The notes under the pieces: model-generated
The model's input: the letters and a program-made list of their open reading frames with translations, nothing else
Database searches by the model: none
What the model was told of the DNA's origin: nothing
Assembly (NCBI GenBank): GCA_049999725.1
Contig: JBNGIS010020635.1
Location: forward strand, 1 to 28,059
Direction of reading: 5' to 3'
Length of the DNA stretch: 28,059 nucleotides
Source: Haplomitrium mnioides
Taxonomy: Eukaryota; Marchantiophyta; Haplomitriopsida; Calobryales
Translations under genes and position numbers: made by a program
Part shown: positions 8,947 to 16,221 of the stretch, piece after piece
Numbering within the stretch: position 1 is the first letter of the stretch
Layout of the letters: each line of letters starts with the position of its first letter

Positions 8947-9205
8947 GTCCATGCAAGCATAGACGTGAGAGTCCCTACTTACATGGATGTGAGAGTCCAT
9001 ACAAGCATGGACTCTCACATCCATGCGCGCATAGACTCTTGAGTCCAAGCGTGTAGGACTTGAGAGTCCATGCACGCATAGACTTGAGAGTCCATGCGAG
9101 CATAGACTCTGGAGTCCATGCACAGATTGACTTGAGAGTTCTTGCAAGCATGGACTTGGGAGTCTATGTTCGCATGATCTCAAGACTCTTTGCGAGCATT
9201 GATTT
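8947..9205 (+). repeat. 24-bp minisatellite, consensus GTCCATGCNNGCATAGACTTGAGA
   Basis: Units start at 8947, 8971, 8995, 9019, 9043, 9066, 9090, 9114, 9138, 9162 and 9186. The step is 24 bases except for one 23-base step. Each unit contains the interrupted palindrome GTCCATGC-NN-GCATRGAC, able to form a hairpin with an alternating purine-pyrimidine centre (TGCGCGCA in the unit at 9019). Because 24 is a multiple of three, long repetitive open frames appear on the minus strand, but I regard these as incidental. The array lies in what I infer to be an intron of the minus-strand pseudogene. Confidence 0.92.
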
Positions 9206-9282
9206 GATAAACTAAAAAACATGTTCCACACATCATGAAAAAAATAACAATCATTGATCTAACAACAAAAAGTTTCAAAATG

Positions 9283-9510
9283 CTAATGCGTTTGGGAGTT
9301 CAAGTACGCAAGGACTAGTAAGTCCATGCGCGATGGACTCAGGAGACTATACAAGTGTGGACTCTCTAGTCTATGCTCACTTGGACTAGGGAGTCCATGT
9401 GCGTATAGACTCCCTACATGGACTCCGGAGGGAGTCCATGTGCGCTTGGACACTAGAGTCCAAGCAACCATGGACTAGGGAGTCCATATGTGCATGAACT
9501 CCTGAGCAAC
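9283..9510 (+). repeat. Second 24-bp minisatellite array, related to 8947-9205
   Basis: About nine units of the form GGGAGTCCATGTGCGCTTGGACTA, more divergent in length (about 18-24 bases) than the first array. The same GTCCATG...(C)ATGGAC palindrome is present. It is separated from the first array by about 75 bases of unrelated AT-rich DNA. Confidence 0.85.
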
Positions 9511-9553
9511 AAAAATTTTAAAATGACTAAAAAACAAATATTGTAATCCTCAC

Positions 9554-9923
9554 CTTGTAGTCGTTGAAAACCAACGATAGATCCTTGGTAAAGATGTCGT
9601 GTGTCTTCATCCCGTTGAAGCAAAATTTCTTCAGTGAAGCCTTGAACAAGGTTATCGATGATTCAGACTACACTAGTAGCCTCATATGGGCTTTGTGCCC
9701 CTCACAAATCATCGTGACTTGAACCAAAAGGCCCACGTTGAATTTTTCACCTTCATCGTGAAAAAGTTAAAGGTAATGGTCAATGTATTTTATTGTTCCA
9801 CAACAAACTAGCCATTTGTAAGCTACTTTTTGTGGCTCAATATCCTTCAAAACATCCAAATACCCATAAGGCTTTGGTTGAACTGGTTTGGGAGCACTGG
9901 CATATGATGCAATTTTCTCGAAA
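9554..9923 (-). pseudogene. Exon-like fragment upstream of the methyltransferase-like exons
   Basis: One minus-strand frame stays open for about 120 codons with only two stops. It reads FEKIASYASAPKPVQPKPYG, YLDVLKDIEPQKVAYKWLVC, HDEGEKFNVGLLVQVTMICE and KTHDIFTKDLSLVFNDYK, and ends at AAG|GTGAGG, a good splice donor. Its start follows TTTATAG, a possible acceptor. I recognise no family. The strand and position make it the best candidate for an upstream exon of the pseudogene ending at 7594, which would put both 24-bp minisatellites inside an intron of roughly 720 bases. Confidence 0.5.
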
Positions 9924-10174
9924 CTATAAACTAGTAAAAATTAAGAGCAAAAATGTGACGAAAAAAAGTTTACACCAAATAAAAGACAAAAATTGCCTAA
10001 ATGGCAAGAAATTGCAAAAATGAAGACAACAAGAAAAAAAAAACCAGAATGAAAAATCGTGACAATGGAAAGAAACTTTATATTATTGCTATTTTTATAC
10101 CAAAATTTCAAAAAATGCGTTTTCTCACCAAAAAATGATTTGCGGAGCTCTTGACACGTAGGTTCATATAGTGC

Positions 10175-10274
10175 NNNNNNNNNNNNNNNNNNNNNNNNNN
10201 NNNNNNNNNNNNNNNNNNNNNNNNNNNNNNNNNNNNNNNNNNNNNNNNNNNNNNNNNNNNNNNNNNNNNNNNNN
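10175..10274. other. Assembly gap (100 N)
   Basis: Exactly 100 N, the usual placeholder for a gap of unknown length. The relation between the pseudogene to the left and the sequence to the right is therefore unproven. Confidence 0.95.
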
Positions 10275-10347
10275 GTATATTAGTAGAAGTGGAAAATATT
10301 TTCTAATATATTTTTCTCAGTTTGTTTCTTTTTATTGTAATTTTTCA

Positions 10348-10568
10348 ATGGCTGGAGTTCTCAAAAGTAAGAAGAGGTTAGAATTTCAAGATTCATACTC
10401 GTAGAAAAGTGCTACTTTTGGCTCACAATTTGAGATAGTTTCAAATCGCATTTTTTATGAGGTAAGGAATGGAATACCTAAAGCGTCAAGTATGACGGCA
10501 AGTATTTTGTGGAAAAAGATGGCGCTTGTTGAATTAAATACATTTACCTTGGAAGATCGAGCAAGTGA
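10348..10568 (+). pseudogene. Start-codon-containing exon-like fragment, unknown protein
   Basis: From ATG at 10348 the frame reads MAGVLKSKKRLEFQDSYS, a TAG stop, then KSATFGSQFEIVSNRIFYEV, RNGIPKASSMTASILWKKMA and LVELNTFTLEDRASE before running into the 30-bp repeat at 10567. The single TAG could be a decayed CAG. The peptide looks natural and basic at its N-terminus but I do not recognise it. It may be the first exon of the DUF7869-type gene whose next piece starts at 10636, or a separate gene. Confidence 0.4.
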
Positions 10569-10640
10569 ACCCTATGCATGCATAAGATCAAGTTTTGAAC
10601 CCTACGCACGCATAGAGTGAAGAAGTGAACCCAATGTGCA
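10567..10640 (+). repeat. 30-bp repeat with CTATGCATGCATA / CTACGCACGCATAG palindromes
   Basis: GAACCC recurs at 10567, 10597 and 10627, an exact 30-base step, each followed by a palindromic ATGCATGCAT-like core. It is a third spacing class of the TGCGCGCA-type family. The array abuts the KWEVYDYY coding piece. Confidence 0.75.
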
Positions 10641-10803
10641 AAGTGGGAGGTTTATGACTACTACACAACTTATTTGAAAGAGAAAGATCTTGGTTATATT
10701 CTTAGTATTTCTGGTTTTACAAAACCAAACATTGTGAGACTTGCAAAGAAATAAAATCAATTCAAGAAAAATCCATCTTGGAGTCCGACAAAGGTAAGAA
10801 AAT
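10636..10803 (+). pseudogene. DUF7869-type transposon gene, 5' portion (copy 2)
   Basis: It reads KWEVYDYYTTYLKEKDLGYI and then, after a frame change and a deletion relative to copy 1, TCKEIKSIQEKSILESDKGK followed by GTAAGA. Copy 1 at 4457-4675 has KWEVHYYYTTYLKEK and TCEEMKSMREKSILEFDKGK at matching positions and also ends in GGTAAGA. Agreement at the protein level in the same frame shows both derive from coding sequence. GTAAGA may be a splice donor here, although copy 1 also reads on in frame past it. Confidence 0.45.
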
Positions 10804-11732
10804 TTTCTCTTTTGAAACCTACAATAATTATTATTCTCTTTTGACCAAACTCAAAGCTTAGTTCTAGAAATGTTATGCTTCCTCAACTTAGTGCAACAAG
10901 ATATTTGTTCTATTAAGTTTGTTTCACATACGAGGAATGAGTCAAATAAACCTTAGTAACTTGAGTTGCCAAAACAGACTATATGCTTGCATAGGGTCTA
11001 TTGCTTTAGTTTGAATCCAAACCATATTGATAGTCAAATAAAGTAAGGAAATTTTTCTTATTGTTGGATACAATCTTAATCTTGCACCGAGTTTTGCTAT
11101 TTATACTTCAAATCCAAAGTCCTTTGCTAGATAAAAAAACATCAAGAATCGGTTATGTTGTTTGAAAATCCTATGCGCTAATAGGTTTTGTTCTTATTTC
11201 TTCCTTATCTAGACGCGACAATAGTCAAAGCAAGCTAAGATATTTATAATGGTGCTTTTGGTCTTATACGCGCATAAGATCAGTTATTGTTTCCACTTAT
11301 CCTATATGCGCATAGGATCTCTTATTGTTTTTTTTATCCTATGCAAACATCGAGTTCAAGCTACCTTTGAAATTGAAGTTCCAGCTTGTGACCCAAAGTG
11401 CACAATTTTGTTTTTTCCTCTCTCGTGCATTTTGCTTGTTTTTTGTCAAAAACAAGTACTCATTGTTAATGTTATTCGGATTCTCTTATATTTAAATTAA
11501 CTAAACTTTTTTTTCTTTTTGTAATTTTTTATTTCTTATGATTTGAATATTTTTAGCACTGAAGGTTATCTTTTGAAGTTCAAAACATCAAGAGCCTTTT
11601 ACTAAACTACTTTTATCTCTTTGGTGCTTTGTGATGATGCATTCAAATATAATTGTCAATTATTTCTTCATGGTGACCAACAAACAAAAGAAATAACAAA
11701 ACTTGCAAACCATCGAAGAAAATGTTATGTCG
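10804..11732. other. AT-rich spacer, possibly intronic, with dispersed palindromic cores
   Basis: No readable protein. Isolated palindromic words of the minisatellite type are scattered here: ATGCTTGCAT near 10983, CTATGCGCTAATAG near 11171, TTATACGCGCATAA near 11264 and CCTATATGCGCATAGG near 11300. Two of these are followed by TTATTGTTT, so they form a loose ~35-base repeat at 11264-11335. Confidence 0.5.
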
Positions 11733-11920
11733 ATTCTTGAAACGTTTGAAACGTGTCAAAGTTTTCACAATTACGAGTCTTATTGATACGCTACAATTAT
11801 CTTATAATCCTATACCTCATGTAACTCTTTTGATGGAAACTTGGAATTTAAAATTTTTTCTACAATAATGTCCTTCTTTGGTTCAAAGAATACATGATAT
11901 TACCTTTAATCAACAATTCA
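11733..11920 (+). pseudogene. DUF7869-type C-terminal segment, first of two related copies
   Basis: It encodes RFLKRLKRVKVFTITSLIDT, LQLSYNPIPHVTLLMETWNL and, in a shifted frame, SLVQRIHDITFNQQF. The segment at 12255-12450 carries the same order (RFSKCLKL..., NPKSQVTLLIKTWDF, LSLVQMIHEITFN). It corresponds to the stretch that follows the GHTH motif in DUF7869 proteins. It ends at the 100-N gap, so it belongs to the contig left of the gap. Confidence 0.5.
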
Positions 11921-12020
11921 NNNNNNNNNNNNNNNNNNNNNNNNNNNNNNNNNNNNNNNNNNNNNNNNNNNNNNNNNNNNNNNNNNNNNNNNNNNNNNNN
12001 NNNNNNNNNNNNNNNNNNNN
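11921..12020. other. Assembly gap (100 N)
   Basis: Exactly 100 N. It falls between two related DUF7869-type segments, so the apparent tandem duplication could be a scaffolding join of two different copies. Confidence 0.95.
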
Positions 12021-12719
12021 AAAATGACTCTAATTTGACAGTTACATTGCTAAAGAGATTATTATGTTACTTTGAAAGGTTGTTGCATCCCACCTTGTAT
12101 CTTCACTTGGACAATACAACACAAGAGAATAAGAGTTCCATTTTATTTGGATATCCTAGTCTCTTTATTGCCAAGAATGTTTTCTGAAAAATCAAGGTGG
12201 GATGTCTCATAGTTGGCCAAACTCACAATCAAATCAATCAAATATTCAGCAGATTCTCAAAATGTTTGAAACTTGTCAGAGATTTCATGATAGTAAGTCT
12301 TAGCAAAGCGCTACAATTTTTTAATAATCCTAAATCCCAAGTAACTCTTTTGATAAAGACTTGGGATTTTTTAAGTTGTTTGTGCAGCAACGTCTCTCTC
12401 TAGTTCAAATGATACATGAGATTACCTTCAATCTATAGTTCAAGTTGAGTGATTCAAAGTCAAAGATTTGGAGTAAACAGTTTTAAGCAAATGAATTTTG
12501 GTTACCTCTAGATGGTGTTTGTCAACTCAAGTGTCTACTAGAAAAGAATAGAAATTTTTTTAGTTCAGTAGTGATTCCTCTCAAGGCATATTATGAAATC
12601 AAACAATCTTAAAGGGAAAAAGAGAAGTTGACGCAGAGAAAGTGGTCTTTGCAATAAGGGACAACACAAGTCAAAAATGCTAAAAGTTCTTTACTGATTC
12701 TAATAATCAATGGTGGAAT
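12021..12719 (+). pseudogene. DUF7869-type transposon gene, nuclease-like domain and C-terminal region
   Basis: The frame reads LYLHLDNTTQENKSS, ILFGYPSLFIAKNVF, a TGA stop, then KIKVGCLIVGQTHNQINQIF and SRFSKCL. This matches the hallmark 'LDN...ENKN...Y...L...F..V.VGFL.VGHTH..IDQ.FSR.S' of DUF7869 proteins, a transposon-associated family suspected to be a nuclease. Here the His of VGHTH is Gln (VGQTH) and the following Asp is Asn. Downstream, WLPLDGVCQLKCLLEKNRNF and VVIPLKAYYEIKQ can be read with several stops. The copia element is inserted at 12720, and the C-terminal part resumes at 26395. I recall the family from its motif and have not searched. Confidence 0.65.
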
Positions 12720-12940
12720 TGTTATAGGGACCATATATATAACCCTATATCAGAAGTTGTACTCATTCATTCACTCATTCATTCTATACTACTCTTGCTC
12801 TCGAAAGCTCTCGTATGTATGTGCGGTGCTCATGCGATAACCCTATATCAGGAGTTGTACTCATTCATTCACTCATTCATTCTATACTACTCTTGCTCTT
12901 GAAAGCTCTTGTGTGTATGTGCGGTGCTCATGCGATAACA
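12720..12940 (+). mobile_element. 5' LTR of the copia element, with internal 98-bp duplication
   Basis: It runs from TGTTATAGGG to GCGATAACA. The segment 12743-12840 is repeated immediately as 12841-12938 (98 bp each, few differences), so the LTR is 221 bp against 111 bp for the 3' LTR. TCATTCATTCACTCATTC micro-repeats lie inside. The duplication is absent from the 3' LTR and so probably arose after insertion. Confidence 0.88.
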
Positions 12941-12953
12941 CGTTATCAGCATG
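12941..12953 (+). other. Putative primer-binding site of the copia element
   Basis: CGTTATCAGCATG follows the LTR end with no gap. The same CGTTATCAGCAT follows the LTR at 3071-3323. It is related to, but not identical with, the TGGTATCAGAGC primer site of the gypsy elements here, so the primer tRNA is not certain. Confidence 0.5.
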
Positions 12954-14812
12954 AAAGGACTTTATTTTTTTTTTCTCTCCGGCTCCCGCATGCGCTTTAC
13001 CAACACCTGAGAGAACACCAGTGTACACTTTTTTCTCCTATACGCGAGAAACTCTTTTTTTTTTCTCTCGTCCATTGTTTTTTCCCCGCGTGGAATGATC
13101 TAACACTATCGGTTTGCAACGCTCCCTTTTTTTCCCCTCACTTGAATATTCTATCGATTATATTCCTTTCTAAAAGATCAATTTTTTTTTCTCCTTCACG
13201 ACCACCGTATAGGCTAGGACTCCTCCATTCTGCTCGTGGCTTGCTCCTTCGTTCTACTTGCAGCTCACTCCTTCATTCTGCTTGCGGCTTGCTCCTTCGC
13301 CCTACTCGCGATTCACTCTTTGCTCATGATTAAGACTCACTATTTGCACCAGCTCGCGGCTCATCATTTGCTTCAGCTTGCAGCTTGCCATTTGCTTCTA
13401 CTCGCGACCTGCTCTTTACATCTGCTCACCGTTCTCCTTCACCCTACTCGAAGACGTGTCTCTCTATTGTTGTTCGCAACTCATCTTTTGTTGACTCGCC
13501 GATGCCCACATTCCCACTCGACATTGTTTTTCTCTTCAATCAAGCAGACTCCTCACCAACTAGTCCCTCCACACTGCTTACCCCTGGTGAACGACAACTC
13601 TATTTGTACTCATTTTACCTGGAGTACTACACTTTTGTTTGTTTAGTCGACCACTCATTTGGGTGACATTCTACGACCACTCGACTGGAGACTTTTCTCC
13701 TACTCTGGTTCCATCATTCATCCCTTTCTTTTTCCCTTCTTTATTGGTTGTTCTTCATCTGCTCGACGATACCTGAGCAACTTGGCTCATGATTTGTTGA
13801 TTCGCCGACCCTGTGCATGCTCAGAGCTAACTTGCATTGCTAACGTCTATGTTTATAACTCAAGAATGTATCTCTTCACCATTTCTTCGTGACATCAGAG
13901 ATTCTTGGACCCCTTTCATCTTACATTCATAGAACTTGGATCTCACATTCTGGTACAAGCTTGCTTTGTTTCTAAACAAGTTCTGTCCCTGCCACCAAGG
14001 AGAGCACATTCAAGCAAGGGAACAGTGAGATATAGACTGCACAAACCTATGCTTAAGTTCGACCCACCTATTTATGCAACATCGAAGACCCAGATGACTA
14101 CATCAACACTCAACAAAAGAGCGACGCTGCATCTTGTCACTTCAAGCTCTTTTGCTCTATGCTTCATAACTTCCTGGTTCAACTTTCTCAACCTATCCCA
14201 TTGATTATATTCTGGTTCTTTCTCTTTACTACTTAATGATCTCATTCCCCACGAGGGATACAATTGTTGATTCTGGATCACATCCTATTACAAGAGAATC
14301 ATACTAACTTGAGCTCTGACCCTACCACCCTATGAGATCAACTTTTATCTGGCCAACCTGCAACGACTCTATTCTTTTTACAATACAAGATTTGCAGAAA
14401 GGCACCACGACGATAGGAGGCTAGGTCCGATTTAACTCAAGGCAAACCAACACGGCATATCTGGGGGATACAATACTAGCACATCTAAAGACATAAAAGA
14501 TCATTACCAGGGTAGTCTCTTCATTCACTAGCAACATTTCATTCTTTCATTTAAGTTCTTGGTGATTCATACCAATCGTCTCACAGCTAGTCCAGTTATT
14601 TCCTGTTTTCATTTCAATTATTTCATTTTTCTACTTAAGGCAGAAAACATAAACAGGTACCAGGGTTCGTGATCGACCAGACTTCAGTCCATCACACATC
14701 TGTACACTGTATAGAACATTGCAGCCCTGACCTAGTAGCTGCACTCATCAGAACTCATGTTTTATCTACCTCTTTCACAGTAACCCCTTGCAAAACAAAG
14801 AATAAGTCAAAC
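12954..14812 (+). other. Copia 5' leader (long, pyrimidine-rich)
   Basis: About 1.86 kb between the primer site and the gag ATG, long for a copia element. The first 250 bases carry T/C runs (for example TTTATTTTTTTTTTCTCTCC). A 24-bp repeat follows at 13230-13325. Open frames of up to about 170 codons across this region are low-complexity Leu/Ser/His-rich readings of those repeats with no domain, so I do not call them genes. Confidence 0.6.
13230..13440 (+). repeat. 24-bp repeat in the copia leader, CTGCTTGCGGCTTGCTCCTTCGTT
   Basis: Copies start at 13230, 13254, 13278 and 13302 with an exact 24-base step. More divergent GCTCGCGGCTCATCATTTG-type copies continue to about 13440. It lies in the untranslated leader. 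Confidence 0.75.
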
Positions 14813-15717
14813 ATGGCATCTATTGAATCTTTGAAATTTCAAGCCTTGAAACTGGATGACTTCAATTACTATTCTTGGTTACTCGACGTCACGACATATT
14901 TGACATCCAAAGCCATCCGTGAAGTCATCAACTTAGATGACAATGTCACCCCATGTGACGCAGCCAAGGCGCTAATCCTACTCAGACATCATATGGTCGA
15001 ACCCCTCAGGCTTCAATACCTCAATTTTCATAGTCCCCTTCTACTATGGGAAGAACTCAAACTCAGATTCGACCATCTGACAACAATATCACTCCCAGCA
15101 ACGAGACACGATTGGATCAACCTATGAGTCCAAGACCACACGTCCATTACAAATTACAATAGCGAATTATTTCGCATAGTCTCACAACTAGCAATCTGCG
15201 GCCACCTAGTGACCGACGAAGAACAAATAGAGAAAACTCTATCTACATTTCCTATGAGCAATCTCATCTTGGCATCTCAATATCGCAACATGTGATTCAC
15301 TCGGTATTCTGAACTCATAGCATACATGCTACTTGCCAAAAATCACCAACTACTACTTGTAGAAAATGCCAAGAAGCGACCTCAAGGTCAACAACACCCT
15401 ACTTGAACCCCGAATCACATTTTGTAGGCTCCAACCTTTACCCTTGCTCTAGGAACAAGCAATTCACCAAAGGCAGAGGAAGAAGTAACCTCAGATTCAG
15501 GGGGAGCGTAAGCCGGCCTACCAATAGTCGACCTCCTCATGCAAACCACCAGGACAGAAATCCCAACCATTGCACCCTGACGACCAAAAAATATGTGCCC
15601 CAACACACATGGCGCAACAGAGGTGGCAAGCAATCATACGGAGGCCGATAGAATACATCCGGCCCGTGCCAACAATAACAAACTACATGCAATAGGTGTG
15701 GCACATATGGCCACGCT
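14813..15717 (+). pseudogene. Copia gag (N-terminal and zinc-knuckle half), interrupted
   Basis: From ATG at 14813 the frame reads MASIESLKFQALKLDDFNYY with a WLLDV block, LWEELKLRFDHL, and, after a TGA at 15125-15127, VQDHTSITNYNSELFRIVSQ and TDEEQIEKTLSTFP. This is the UBN2-type gag of copia elements, which packages the RNA into virus-like particles. Later stops and frameshifts follow. At 15686-15715 CNRCGTYGHA begins a CX2CX4HX4C zinc knuckle that is cut by the gypsy element at 15718. The last Cys lies beyond the insertion, near 19405. Confidence 0.8.
15713..15717 (+). other. Left target-site duplication of the gypsy element (ACGCT)
   Basis: ACGCT precedes the left LTR and ACACC (19392-19396) follows the right LTR. 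They agree at three of five positions. Removing the gypsy element and one of the two 5-bp copies restores the gag zinc-knuckle spacing CX2CX4HX4C, which supports these borders in spite of the mismatches. Confidence 0.55.
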
Positions 15718-16156
15718 TGTAAAAGAACTCAAAGAGAACTCAAAGACCGAATTCCAAGTAAGTAATAATTCAAGACAACTCTAAAAGAGTTACACAACTC
15801 AAAACCAATAAGCAAACTAAAGCCAAGAATATAAGACAAAGCCAAACAACCAAAGAACCCAAATGATTCGAAAGGAACTCCAGAATGAGAAGTGAGGCTA
15901 AGAAGCCCTTTAATTTATACAAGAGAAGAGAGTGTCATCCCTTTTTCTTCACTTACAATTCACTTCTCATTTCAGCCCTAAAGGTGACTCACTACCAAAA
16001 GTGACTTCGAATGCAAGTAACCTAAAAGTGACTCTCCACCAAAAGTGACTTCAAAAGCAAGTAATCCAATCTTAACCTAAAAGTGACTCACTACCACTTC
16101 CTTCAATCCTCTTTATTTTCTTATAAATAGCACAACCTTATCCTTGTACTATGACA
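15718..16156 (-). mobile_element. Gypsy 3' LTR (left copy)
   Basis: It starts TGTAAAAGAACTC and ends ACTATGACA on the plus strand; on the minus strand it runs TGTCATAG...TTTTACA. U3 contains two tandem AAAAGTGACT-type blocks of about 45-55 bp (15985-16100) with TGACTCA words. A TATAAATT box is read on the minus strand near 15918, followed by the presumed transcript start. Confidence 0.93.
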
Positions 16157-16168
16157 TAATCCCCGTCG
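16157..16168 (-). other. Gypsy polypurine tract
   Basis: The minus strand reads GACGGGGATTA immediately before the LTR start TGTCATAG. It is less purine-pure than usual but correctly placed. Confidence 0.5.
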
Positions 16169-16221
16169 TCTAGTCGATGACGTTCTCATCATTGCCGCAA
16201 CTTTCAAAAATTTTAATATCT

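Noticed and set aside
8941-9231. Minus-strand frame with 8-residue repeats (HGLSSLCV type)
   Set aside because: It is just the 24-bp minisatellite read as codons; no start context, no homologous protein, and the related 25-bp array is out of frame.
7126-9510. CRISPR-like repeat arrays
   Set aside because: The units are directly tandem without unique spacers and the sequence is clearly plant-type nuclear DNA. They are minisatellites.
12815-13646. Overlapping open frames of 136-172 codons in the copia leader
   Set aside because: Low-complexity Leu/Ser/His/Phe composition from T/C runs and a 24-bp repeat, between primer site and gag. No domain.
15415-15651. Separate small genes in both strands of the copia gag tail
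   Set aside because: They are frames created by the basic gag tail (RGRSNLRFRG type) after frameshifts; gag already explains the region.
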